Source: Raineyella sp. LH-20 (GTDB lineage: Bacteria; Actinomycetota; Actinomycetes; Propionibacteriales; Propionibacteriaceae). Taken from it: a stretch of DNA of 64,000 nucleotides. The notes under the pieces were generated by a model. That model saw only the letters and a list, made by a program, of their open reading frames with translations. It searched no databases and was not told the origin of the DNA. How positions within the stretch are numbered: position 1 is the first letter of the stretch; the number at the start of each line of letters is the position of its first letter. Location: the NCBI RefSeq assembly GCF_033110965.1, contig NZ_CP137003.1:186001-250000 (forward strand), read 5' to 3'. Below are positions 27,039-35,494 of the stretch, piece after piece. A program made the position numbers and the translations under genes.

Positions 27039-28486
27039 CCAGACAGGAACTGACCACGACCCCGGAGCCCGAGCAGCAGCCCGACGAGCGCCGGCGGCTG
27101 CCCCTCATCCCCGTGCTTCCGCCGGACACGACGCCCGAGCCGCGCGGCAGGAACCTGCTGGACGTTCCGCTGGTCCGCCGCGTGATGACGAGCCCGCTCT
27201 ATCCTCGGGTGTTCCAGTGGGCGGTGCTGGCGGGCTTCGTCTTCGTCGGCTACCAGCTGCTCGCCGGGCCGGAGTCGGCCCACGAGAACATCGGCACCGT
27301 CCTGATGTGGGTGATCTGGTGGCCGTTGATCCCCATCGTGTTCTTCCTGATGGGTCGCTTCTGGTGCGCGATCTGCCCCTTCGCCACCCTGAACGACTGG
27401 GTCCAGAAGGTCGTCGGCCTCGAACGGCCCGTCCCACCCTTCCTCAAGAAGTACGGGATCTGGCTCATCGACGCGTCCTTCATCGCCATCACCTGGGCCG
27501 ACCACATGTGGGGCGTCGTCGCCTCGCCCTGGGGCTCCGGGGTGATGGTCCTGCTCCTGACGACCGCCGTGGTCGTCTCCGGGGCACTGTGGCAGCGCCG
27601 GGCGTTCTGCCGCTACCTGTGCTTCCTCGGCGGCGTCGCCGGCAACTACTCCCGGACCGCCATGGTCACCCTGCGGGCCGACCAGGACATCTGCAAGACC
27701 TGCAAGGCCCGCGCCGTCTGCTACAACGGCAGCGCCGACGTCCCCGGGTGCCCGCTGTTCTCCTTCCCCCGCACGCTGGACTCCAACGCCACCTGCAACC
27801 TGTGCGCCAACTGCATCAAGAACTGTCCGAACGGCGCCATCTCGGTGACCGTGCGCAAGCCCACCCAGGAACTGTGGTTCATGGACAAGCCGCGGGTCGA
27901 GGTCGCCTCCCTCGCGATGGCCATCATGGGCATCGTCCTCATCCAGAACCTGTCGATGCTCAGTGTCTGGCCCACCATCCTGGCGGCCATCGGCAGTGTC
28001 ATCGGGACGACGTTCTACCCGATCGTGTTCACTGTCGCGTTCGTCATCGCCATCGCGCTCCCGGTCGGCCTGCTTGCCCTGGCATCCAAGGTGGCCGCGA
28101 CGCGCAGCGCCGAGGGCATCTGGCAGAACTTCGCTCGCTTCGGCTACGCCCTCATCCCCCTCGACGTCGCCGCCCACATGGCGCACAACCTGTTCCACCT
28201 GCTGTCCGAGGGCAAGGCCGTCTTCTACACCGCCTTCCCGCTGTTCGGTCTCGGCATGCCCACCGACTCGCCGGCACTGCTCGGGCCGGCGGCGATCCAG
28301 GTGCTGCAGTTCACCCTCCTCGCCCTCGGGATCGCGGGCTCGCTCTACACCTGCCACCGCATCGCCCGCCGCCGCTACCCCGGAGGCGTCCATCGCGGTC
28401 TCATCTCCCCGTACTACGCGCTCGTCACCGCCCTGGGTCTGCTGAACATCTGGATGTTCACCCTGCCGATGCTGCACCGCGTCTGA
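27035..28486 (+). CDS. NapH/NosR/CcoG-like membrane polyferredoxin
   Basis: 483 residues. Several membrane helices begin at ~55 (FQWAVLAGFVFVGYQLLAG). The NapH-type motifs FWCAICPFA and FCRYLCFLGG lie at membrane edges. Two ferredoxin Cys clusters follow: CKTCKARAVC with a later CP, and CNLCANCIKNCPNG. Further helices then run to the end. Such proteins pass electrons across or along the membrane to periplasmic reductases or to metal-centre assembly. No terminal reductase is seen nearby. Translationally coupled to the His/Met-rich protein upstream, which suggests a metal-linked redox module. Confidence 0.85.
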   Translation: MTRQELTTTPEPEQQPDERRRLPLIPVLPPDTTPEPRGRNLLDVPLVRRVMTSPLYPRVFQWAVLAGFVFVGYQLLAGPESAHENIGTVLMWVIWWPLIPIVFFLMGRFWCAICPFATLNDWVQKVVGLERPVPPFLKKYGIWLIDASFIAITWADHMWGVVASPWGSGVMVLLLTTAVVVSGALWQRRAFCRYLCFLGGVAGNYSRTAMVTLRADQDICKTCKARAVCYNGSADVPGCPLFSFPRTLDSNATCNLCANCIKNCPNGAISVTVRKPTQELWFMDKPRVEVASLAMAIMGIVLIQNLSMLSVWPTILAAIGSVIGTTFYPIVFTVAFVIAIALPVGLLALASKVAATRSAEGIWQNFARFGYALIPLDVAAHMAHNLFHLLSEGKAVFYTAFPLFGLGMPTDSPALLGPAAIQVLQFTLLALGIAGSLYTCHRIARRRYPGGVHRGLISPYYALVTALGLLNIWMFTLPMLHRV

Positions 28487-28548
28487 CCTGGGGCCGCCAT
28501 GTCGGTCATGATGGAGATCACACCACCTCCGCTCGGCGGGAGACCGAC

Positions 28549-29421
28549 ATGTCAGCCATCTCGACGCACACGCTGCGGGTGCCCGGGGCCACCCTCACCT
28601 ACGATGTCCGCGGCGTACTGCCGACGACCGACCGGCCTCCGCTGCTGATGATCGGCCAACCGATGGGCGCCGAGGGGTTCGGCACGCTCGCGTCGCACTT
28701 CCCGGAGCGGACCGTGGTCACCTACGATCCGCGCGGACTGGGGCGCAGCACGCGGGACGACGGCCGCAGGGACAACGACCCTGCGGTCCAGGCCGAGGAC
28801 CTGCATGCCCTGATCGGCGCCCTCGGCTCGGGACCGGTCGAGGTCTTCGGCAGCAGCGGTGGGGCGGTGACCGGGCTGGCCCTGGTCACCGCGCATCCCG
28901 ACGACGTCAGCACCCTGGTCGCCCACGAGCCGCCGCTGCTGGCCGTGCTCCCCGACGCCGACCGCGCCTTCGCGGCCGAGCGGGCGGTCCGGGAGGCCTA
29001 CCACGCCGGCGGATCCGGAGTCGGGATGGCGCAGTTCATCGCAATGTCCATGTGGCACGGCGAGTTCACCGACGCGTACGCCGCCCAGCCCGCAGCCGAC
29101 CCGGCCGCGTTCGGCATGTCCGCCGACGACGACGGCCGCCGCGACGACCCCCTGTTGTCCGGTGTCTCCGACGCGGTGACGCACTACCGGCCGGACGTAC
29201 GCGCCCTCACGTCGTCCCCGACACGCCTCGTCATCGCAGCCGGCGTGCAGTCCACCGACACCATCACCGGACGTACGACGGCAGCCCTCGCGGAGGCGCT
29301 CGGGCTGCCGCTGACGATCTTCCCGAGCCACCACGGCGGATTCCTGGGCGGCGAATACGGCCAGGCCGGGGAGCCCGATGCCTTCGCCGCCAGACTCCAC
29401 GACGTGCTCGACACCGCCTGA
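28549..29421 (+). CDS. Alpha/beta hydrolase
   Basis: 290 residues from ATG 28549, with GGGAG seven bases upstream. The alpha/beta-hydrolase fold is shown by YDPRGLGRS, the nucleophile elbow VFGSSGGAVTG (Ser at the second S) and a late SHHGGFLGG holding the catalytic His. An acid is expected near VIAAGVQSTD. Starts 62 bases after the polyferredoxin gene, so it may be cotranscribed. Substrate is not predictable; actinomycetes have many such esterase, epoxide-hydrolase or haloperoxidase-like enzymes. Confidence 0.85.
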   Translation: MSAISTHTLRVPGATLTYDVRGVLPTTDRPPLLMIGQPMGAEGFGTLASHFPERTVVTYDPRGLGRSTRDDGRRDNDPAVQAEDLHALIGALGSGPVEVFGSSGGAVTGLALVTAHPDDVSTLVAHEPPLLAVLPDADRAFAAERAVREAYHAGGSGVGMAQFIAMSMWHGEFTDAYAAQPAADPAAFGMSADDDGRRDDPLLSGVSDAVTHYRPDVRALTSSPTRLVIAAGVQSTDTITGRTTAALAEALGLPLTIFPSHHGGFLGGEYGQAGEPDAFAARLHDVLDTA

Positions 29422-29588
29422 CCATCTCCGGCGCGGCCTGAGCTCTCCCCACTCGATGCCGTCCCCCTGCCGCGATCGAACTCCGAGACGGCGGCGTGTC
29501 CGGCGACCAATCCCAGGCAGGGGCATTGCCTGTGGCGGCTCCACGAGACTCAGGTAATCTTCAGGTTGCCGATCGAAGGGGGCCGCGC

Positions 29589-31160
29589 ATGTCATCGTCA
29601 GAAGAGGGAACCGCCAACGCAGCAGTGGACTTGCGTGATGAGCCAATGGTGAGTCTGGTCGAGTTCGCGCCGGGTATGGCCGTGCTCTTCGCGGACCAGC
29701 CACCGAGCGGCTTCGAGCTGATCCCCTTCGAGGGGCTGGGTACCGAAACCACCAAGGTGCTGACCGACAAGTTGGCTATGGCCTCAGGCCTCGGCAACGT
29801 AGCCGTGCAGGGCTCACAGGGTCTGATCCAGGCACAGGGACTGGTGCGCCTGGCACCCGAGACAATGCTGGCGCTCCAAACAGCGCAGCCAATGACGTCG
29901 GGCGGCTGGAACCTCGGTGCGCTCGTCAACAGCAACGGGCAGATCGCCCACTCGGTGCGCTGGGCGCCGGCGACGGGTGTGCAGTCCGCCACAATGCTCA
30001 CGGCTCTCGGACCGGCGGCCGCCCTCCTGGCACTGCAGATGCAGCTGGCGTCCATCTCACGTCGGGTCGATGAGAACATCCAGCTCACCCGCGACGTTCT
30101 CCAGGCGCTGCACGAGGATCAGTGGGCGACCCTGCTTGGCCTGTACGAGACGACGATGCGCGCGGTGCGCGAGGCCCAGGCGGTCGGTGCGGTCAACGAC
30201 CACATCTTCGATGCCATCGCCCCCAGGGAGGCTGACCTGCGCAAACAGCGGCACCTCTTCATGTCGCTGATTCGCGGGCACCTCGAGGCGCTCGACACTG
30301 ATGCTGCGGGTAGGCGCGACTACCTTCAGAAGCACATCGAGCAGATCGTCGCCGACTCGCACGGGATGCTCATGGCCGAGGGCTCTTGGTATCGCGCGCA
30401 GGTGCTGCGCTCCGGTCATATCAGCCGCGACGGGGCGACCGCTGAGAACGAACGTCTTCTAGAGGAGCTTGTCTCCGAGACTCAGCGCGAACACACCCGG
30501 GCCATGGATGAGATTGCGCAGCTTCTTACCCAGCTCGAGCGTCAATGCCGTTTGATGGCCGAACTGCCGGGCGAACGCAGTCTGCCGTTCACAGCCAAGC
30601 GTCAGAACATGCGTGACGCCGCTGCCATGGCCGAAGCGTTGGCTAGGCGGGTTGCCGAACTGCGCGACATCATCCACACACAACCCCCGACGCTGGATCC
30701 GGCTGTCACGGTGTTCCACGAGGCTGTGCCCGAGGATGTCCTGCGGATCCTGCGTTGGGCTGTGCCCGATGAGGGACCCGTCCTGGCTATCGCCGACGTC
30801 AATCGCGACCGCCTTGTCGGCGACAACGCCTACCTCGGAGTAACCCCTGAGCGCTGCTTCATCTCGGCACAGAATGCGGTGCGCAAACAGGGCCTGATCG
30901 AAGAAGACTTCCTGCTCTCGGATATTCGTTATGTGCGGTTTCGCGAGCGCGACAAGCAAGGTCCCGTCCTAGACATCATCACCAACGACGAGAACATCAG
31001 GATCACGTTCGACGCTTGGGCTACCAAGGGACAAGGCTTGGACGACGCCCGTCGGCTGAGCAATCTCCTTGCCGCGGCAATGAATCTTCCCGAAGACGAG
31101 CGACGCACCGACCCCCTGCTGAATGAGACGTCATCGGGGCAGGCGGCCCTCACCACCTAG
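29589..31160 (+). CDS. Unknown 523-residue helical protein with PH-like C-terminus
   Basis: Start ATG 29589 has GAAGGGGG upstream. No family is recognised. It has an N-terminal mixed region (VSLVEFAPGMAVLFADQPPS), a Gln/Ala-rich middle, and a hydrophobic-amphipathic stretch (ALGPAAALLALQMQLASISR, ~140-160). A long charged helical part (~160-390) is suggestive of coiled coil. A C-terminal part (~420-505, with YLGVTPERCFIS and IEEDFLLSDIRYVRFRERD) has the rhythm of a bacterial PH/GRAM-like domain. No signal peptide or Cys motif. GC is lower than in neighbours, so it is possibly transferred. Stands alone between spacers. Confidence 0.7.
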   Translation: MSSSEEGTANAAVDLRDEPMVSLVEFAPGMAVLFADQPPSGFELIPFEGLGTETTKVLTDKLAMASGLGNVAVQGSQGLIQAQGLVRLAPETMLALQTAQPMTSGGWNLGALVNSNGQIAHSVRWAPATGVQSATMLTALGPAAALLALQMQLASISRRVDENIQLTRDVLQALHEDQWATLLGLYETTMRAVREAQAVGAVNDHIFDAIAPREADLRKQRHLFMSLIRGHLEALDTDAAGRRDYLQKHIEQIVADSHGMLMAEGSWYRAQVLRSGHISRDGATAENERLLEELVSETQREHTRAMDEIAQLLTQLERQCRLMAELPGERSLPFTAKRQNMRDAAAMAEALARRVAELRDIIHTQPPTLDPAVTVFHEAVPEDVLRILRWAVPDEGPVLAIADVNRDRLVGDNAYLGVTPERCFISAQNAVRKQGLIEEDFLLSDIRYVRFRERDKQGPVLDIITNDENIRITFDAWATKGQGLDDARRLSNLLAAAMNLPEDERRTDPLLNETSSGQAALTT

Positions 31161-31636
31161 CCGAAACGTCCCGGCAGTGGAGGTCGCTCCGCCATCAAGG
31201 GCTGACGGCACCCCTGCCGTATCGCATTGGTAGCGATGCCAAGACCGACGCGGCGCTTGAAAGGCGCACGAACAGACCGGCCACAGGCGACCCCAATTGA
31301 CTACAGTGGTCGATCTCCGGCGCACCCGAACGCCGGGGTCAGAGTTTCCCGTGCGCCCGGGTCGGCACCGACCTTCTGGACGAGCGGCATAGGTGAGCCC
31401 GCTCAGGGGTTTCACCCAGAAGCCGAAGCGTGAGTCTCCCGACGCCGCTCGTACATATCCAGGCAGCGCGCCACGATCAGCGCCACCCGGGAAACGGTCA
31501 CTGTCCCAGCTTCCATAGCGAACACCTATGGCGGGATTCTCGACCACCATTCCTGCATCGGCGAGGCCGAACGACGGCATGGCGCACATCCTGGAGGGCA
31601 GGAGGCACCATGGAGAGGGCAGGAAGGAGCATCGGC
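31161..31636. other. 476-base gene-poor spacer
   Basis: No convincing coding sequence. It holds the dyad CCATAG-N7-CTATGG (31513-31531), related to the hairpin at 20770-20792, and a short purine-rich ribosome-binding region just before the VOC gene. A TTGACT at ~31296 could be a -35 box, but no paired -10 box is clear. Confidence 0.5.
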
Positions 31637-32023
31637 ATGACCGTCACGCTCAACCACACCATCGTCAACGCGACCGACAAGCACGCCTCCGCCGCATTCC
31701 TGGCCGAGGTGCTCGGCCTCGCTTCCCCGGTGACCTACGGGCCGTTCGTCGTCGTCCAGATCGGAGAGACCTCACTGGACTTCGCCGACGACCATGCGCC
31801 GCACGGTTTCCAGCGCCAGCACTATGCCTTCCTCGTCTCCGAGGAGGAGTTCGACGCGATCTGGGGCCGCATCAGGGCGCGCGGCCTGACCTTCTGGGCG
31901 GATCCGTACCATCACGCCGAGGGCACCATCAACCACCACGACGGAGGACGTGGCCTCTACTGGAAGGACCCCGACGGCCACAACCTGGAGATCATCACCG
32001 TCCCGTACGGCGGCAGGCGCTGA
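31637..32023 (+). CDS. VOC (glyoxalase/dioxygenase superfamily) protein
   Basis: 128 residues from ATG 31637, with AAGGAG seven bases upstream. Starts with TVTLNHTIVNATDKHASAAF (first metal His) and ends YWKDPDGHNLEIIT (metal Glu), with QRQHYAFLVSEEEFD between, the paired beta-alpha-beta-beta-beta pattern of the VOC fold. Could be a lyase, dioxygenase or resistance protein; the substrate is not predictable. Confidence 0.85.
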   Translation: MTVTLNHTIVNATDKHASAAFLAEVLGLASPVTYGPFVVVQIGETSLDFADDHAPHGFQRQHYAFLVSEEEFDAIWGRIRARGLTFWADPYHHAEGTINHHDGGRGLYWKDPDGHNLEIITVPYGGRR

Positions 32024-32095
32024 GTCCGGCCCAGCAAGCGCCAAGGCGCCAGGACGGGGATCACCCGTCCTGGCACCGCCGCGACGAACAGTGGA

Positions 32096-33697
32096 TCAGG
32101 CTGTGGTGGTGGCCTTCGTGGCCTCCGCCACCACCTCGGGCCACAGGTTCTCGTACGTGTGACCGGTCAGCTGCTCGACGACCTTGCGGGTCTCGGGGGT
32201 GACGTCGGCCTTCGAGCCGCCCTCCTCGAGCCGCTGGATCTCCGTACGCAGCACGGCGTGCGTACGCGCGTCCAAGTGGATGAACCGCGACGTGATCAGC
32301 GCGATCGCGATGAGCACCATCGGCAGGAAGACGGTGACGGCCGCGATGACGTGGTTGGCGGTCGCGGTCTGCACCAGCGGGCACGCGGTGGTGCACGACG
32401 GATCCTGCTTGACACCGCCCGCCGTCCCGGGCTGCAGGAAGCCGCCGAGGCTGAGCAGCCAGGCCACCAGCAGCGTGGCGACCGCACCGGTCGACTTGCG
32501 GCCGAAGGTCATCACCGCGGCGTAGATGCCGGCGCGGTGCTGGCGGCTGATGAGGTAGTCCACGTCCGGGATGAACGGGTAGACGTTCCACGGCGTGAAC
32601 TCAAGGATGGCCCGCCCGCACTGGTAGGCGAGACCGACGACGACCAGCAGCGCGATCGTCGACGACGGCTTGAACAGGTAGATGGCGCCGAAGGCCAGCA
32701 GGCAGGCGATGATGATCGAGAACGACGTGGCCCACAGGAAGCGCGGCCCCTTGCGGATCATCAGGAACCCGGCGGCGATCGTCACCGGCAGGCCGATGAT
32801 CGACAAGGCCTGCAGCGTCAGGCCGAACGTCTCCCCACCCTCGATCGCGTACACGATGAAGAACGTCAGGGCGGTGGAGAACACGTCCTTGCCGGTGAAC
32901 GAGAACAGGTACACCACCAGGTGCTTGACGAAGCTGACGTTGGTGAACGTCGTCGCGAAGTCGACGAAGGTCTTCTTGAGCATCGCGCCCACACCGAGCC
33001 GCGGCTGGGCATCGAGCTCCGCGACGAACTCGGGGGTGAGCTTGCGCTCCCAGGTGGTGAAGTAGGCGATCGCAATGGCGGCAGCGAACAGCACCGTGCA
33101 GATCAGCCCGGCGATGAAGAAGGCGTTGGGGTTGTGGGTCGCCTTGACCTGCGCCGGGATGTAGAAGACCAGGAAGGTGCCGGTGGCCGACAGGAACATC
33201 CGCGTCGAGCTCAGCTTGGTGCGCTTCGTGTAGTCGGCGGTCATCTCGGTCGGCAGCGTCTCCCACGGGATGAGGATCATCGCGATGATGATCTCGGTGG
33301 CGAGGTAGACGAGCAGGTAGTACCAGTAGCCCTGCGCGGACACCCACAGCAGCGGGAAGACCACGAGGAGCAGCGGGCAGCCGATCAGCAGCAGGAAGTG
33401 GCGCCGACCGTACTTCCGGCCGACCCGGGTGCGGTAGAGGTTGTCGGTGAGCGGGCCGATGAACAGGCTGGCCACCGCGTCGACGATGCGCGCGATGAAC
33501 AGGATCGAGCCGGCCTGGAGTGCCGTCACATGACCGTACGTGGTGAAGAAGTACAGCATCAGGCCGCTGACGATGGTGTTCCAGCCACCACCCATCAGGT
33601 CGACGACGCCGTAGCCGACGCTGCGGGCGAGCGTGATCGGCTTCGCCGTGTAGACGCGTCGCGTCGAGTAATCCGTTGTTTCCTGCCGGGAGCTCAC
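32096..33697 (-). CDS. GPH-family sugar/glucuronide:cation symporter
   Basis: 533 residues from GTG 33697 (SSRQETTDYSTRRVYTAKP) with GGGAG upstream; an ATG at 33796 would add 33 Pro/Arg-rich residues. About 12 membrane helices. The GPH N-terminal signature (SVGYGVVDLMGGGWNTIVSG) and loop (RIVDAVASLFIGPLTDN, RVGRKYGRRHFLLL) match UidB/MelB-type carriers. The C-terminal tail is longer than usual. Divergent from uxaC, so hexuronate or hexuronide uptake feeding that pathway is inferred. The shared upstream region holds an 18-bp palindrome. Confidence 0.85.
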   Translation of the reverse strand: MSSRQETTDYSTRRVYTAKPITLARSVGYGVVDLMGGGWNTIVSGLMLYFFTTYGHVTALQAGSILFIARIVDAVASLFIGPLTDNLYRTRVGRKYGRRHFLLLIGCPLLLVVFPLLWVSAQGYWYYLLVYLATEIIIAMILIPWETLPTEMTADYTKRTKLSSTRMFLSATGTFLVFYIPAQVKATHNPNAFFIAGLICTVLFAAAIAIAYFTTWERKLTPEFVAELDAQPRLGVGAMLKKTFVDFATTFTNVSFVKHLVVYLFSFTGKDVFSTALTFFIVYAIEGGETFGLTLQALSIIGLPVTIAAGFLMIRKGPRFLWATSFSIIIACLLAFGAIYLFKPSSTIALLVVVGLAYQCGRAILEFTPWNVYPFIPDVDYLISRQHRAGIYAAVMTFGRKSTGAVATLLVAWLLSLGGFLQPGTAGGVKQDPSCTTACPLVQTATANHVIAAVTVFLPMVLIAIALITSRFIHLDARTHAVLRTEIQRLEEGGSKADVTPETRKVVEQLTGHTYENLWPEVVAEATKATTTA

Positions 33698-33928
33698 GAC
33701 ACCACGCTCCCGCTTCGCAGGGCGGGTCCGCAGTTCCCCGCGATCCCATGGCGGCGGAGGCAGGTTCCTCTGCGCATCTCCAAGCTTCCTCTCCATCGAG
33801 TAAGCCCTGGGGGTCGTCCCTCTCAGCGGTGTTCGTGGGGGTCTGGCACCAGACCCGCCGCCACTGAGTGTAGGTCCTGACCGTAGGGCGACTGTGTCCT
33901 ACGCCGGCAAGCTGCCGTGCGCACTAGA

Positions 33929-33946
33929 ACGCTACCATGGTAGCGT
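33929..33946. promoter_or_regulatory. 18-bp perfect palindrome, likely hexuronate-regulon operator
   Basis: ACGCTACCATGGTAGCGT lies in the 381-base region between the divergent symporter and uxaC operon, 133 bases before the uxaC start. Symmetry and place suggest an operator for the GntR regulator encoded at the end of the operon or for another repressor. A second small dyad, GTCTGG-CA-CCAGAC, is at 33841-33854. Confidence 0.6.
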
Positions 33947-34034
33947 ACGTCTGTCGACGGAGCCGGACCTGTCGATCGAGCCATCGATCGGCAGGCAGCC
34001 CACGCTCACTCAAGGAAGAGTTAGGAGTAGGGAA

Positions 34035-34082
34035 ATGGACAGGACCCAGATGCAGTGCCGCACGGAAGGCGGAGCGCGATGA
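34035..34082 (+). CDS. Possible 15-residue leader ORF overlapping uxaC start
   Basis: ATG 34035, with GGAGTAGGGA just upstream, opens a 15-codon frame (MDRTQMQCRTEGGAR) whose TGA overlaps the uxaC ATG (ATGA at 34079-34082). A ribosome-binding site this good plus exact overlap suggests translational coupling or a leader peptide. It may be chance: no conservation data are available here. Confidence 0.35.
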   Translation: MDRTQMQCRTEGGAR

Positions 34083-35494
34083 AGCAGTTCCTCGGCGAGG
34101 ACTTCCTCCTCGACACCCCGGCAGCCATCCGCCTCTACGACGCGGTCGCCGACCTGCCGATCATCGACTACCACTGCCACTTGTCGGCCCAGGAGCTGCA
34201 CGAGGACCGGCTGTTCCGCTCGCTCACCGACGTGTGGCTCGGCGGTGACCACTACAAGTGGCGGCTGATGCGCGGCGCGGGTGTCGCGGAGCGGTTCATC
34301 ACCGGCGACGCCACTGACTGGGAGAAGTTCGAGCAGTGGGCCGGCGTGCTCCAGCGCGCGATCGGCAATCCGCTCTACCACTGGTCCCACCTCGAGCTGC
34401 GCCGCTTCTTCGGCATCGAGGACACCATCACCGCCGCATCCGCCCGGTCCATCTTCGACCGGGCCAACGAGCTCCTCGCCCGCCCGGACTTCAGCCCGCG
34501 CCACCTGGTGCGCAAGAGCAACGTCGAGATCGTCTGCACCACCGACGACCCGCTCGACCCGCTGACCCACCACGAACTGCTGGCCGCCGACCCGAGCTTC
34601 GAGACCCAGGTGCTGCCCGGCTTCCGGCCGGACGCCGTGCTGCGGATCGAGCGCAACACCTTCCTCCCGTACGTCCAGCGCCTGGCCGAGGCGACCGGCC
34701 ACGAGATCGTCACGCTGGACGACCTCGTGGCGGCCCTCGGCGTACGGGTGCAGTTCTTCGCCGACCACGGCTGCCGCGTCGCCGACCACTCGCTCGAAGT
34801 GTTCCCGAAGACCCCGGCCACCGACGCCGAGGCCGAGGCCGCACTCGTCGCGCGCCTGGCCGGCGAGACCCTCACCCCGGAGCAGACCGGCGCCTTCCAC
34901 TGGGTGCTGCTGACGAAGCTCGCGGCGCTCTACCACCAGCAGGGTTGGGTGATGGAGTGGCACCTGACCGCGCTGCGTGACGCCAGCCGGCGCTTCCTCG
35001 ACGCGATCGGCCCGGACACCGGCTTCGACGCGGTCGGTGAGGACATGCCGATCTACGCGGTCGCCCGGATGCTCAGCGATCTGGATGCCGCCGGAGAGCT
35101 GCCGAAGACGCTGCTCTTCACCCTCGACGAGAACGCCAACAAGCAGTTGGCCGTGCTGGCCTCGTGCTTCCCGGCCGAGGGTGTCAAGGGCAACGTGCAA
35201 CTCGGCAACGCCTGGTGGTTCAACGACACGATCGCCGGAATGACCGACCAGATCGCCACCTTCGCCGAGGTCGGCCACCTCGACGCGGCCGTCGGCATGG
35301 TCACCGACTCCCGGAGCTTCCTGTCCTACCCGCGCCACGAGTACTTCCGCCGCATCGTCGCCGACCTTGTCGGGGGCTGGATCGAGTCCGGGCTGTACCC
35401 CGATGAGGAGACCGCCGCCGCGGTGCTGCGTGGCGTCTTCCACGACAACGCGATCGACTACTTCGGCTTCATGGAGGGGTCCGCCGATGAGTGA
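34079..35494 (+). CDS. uxaC: Glucuronate isomerase
   Basis: 471 residues, the normal UxaC length (~470). Amidohydrolase-type metal motif DYHCHL (H32, H34). Family motifs include TTDDPLD, GFRPDAVLRI, GNAWWFND and TDSRSFLSYPRHEYFRR. Converts D-glucuronate to D-fructuronate (or galacturonate to tagaturonate) in the cytoplasm. First gene of uxaC-uxuB-uxuA-gntR; its end overlaps the next gene by eight bases. No uxaA or uxaB homologue is present, so the glucuronate branch is indicated. Confidence 0.96.
   Translation: MKQFLGEDFLLDTPAAIRLYDAVADLPIIDYHCHLSAQELHEDRLFRSLTDVWLGGDHYKWRLMRGAGVAERFITGDATDWEKFEQWAGVLQRAIGNPLYHWSHLELRRFFGIEDTITAASARSIFDRANELLARPDFSPRHLVRKSNVEIVCTTDDPLDPLTHHELLAADPSFETQVLPGFRPDAVLRIERNTFLPYVQRLAEATGHEIVTLDDLVAALGVRVQFFADHGCRVADHSLEVFPKTPATDAEAEAALVARLAGETLTPEQTGAFHWVLLTKLAALYHQQGWVMEWHLTALRDASRRFLDAIGPDTGFDAVGEDMPIYAVARMLSDLDAAGELPKTLLFTLDENANKQLAVLASCFPAEGVKGNVQLGNAWWFNDTIAGMTDQIATFAEVGHLDAAVGMVTDSRSFLSYPRHEYFRRIVADLVGGWIESGLYPDEETAAAVLRGVFHDNAIDYFGFMEGSADE

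Noticed and set aside
27217-28548. Long frame upstream of and continuous with the alpha/beta hydrolase
   Set aside because: It overlaps the polyferredoxin in another frame and lacks sense until the ATG at 28549, which has its own ribosome-binding site.
31131-31589. 152-residue minus-strand frame in the spacer before the VOC gene
   Set aside because: No motif or clear start signal, and it overlaps the end of the 523-residue gene; more likely chance in GC-rich DNA.
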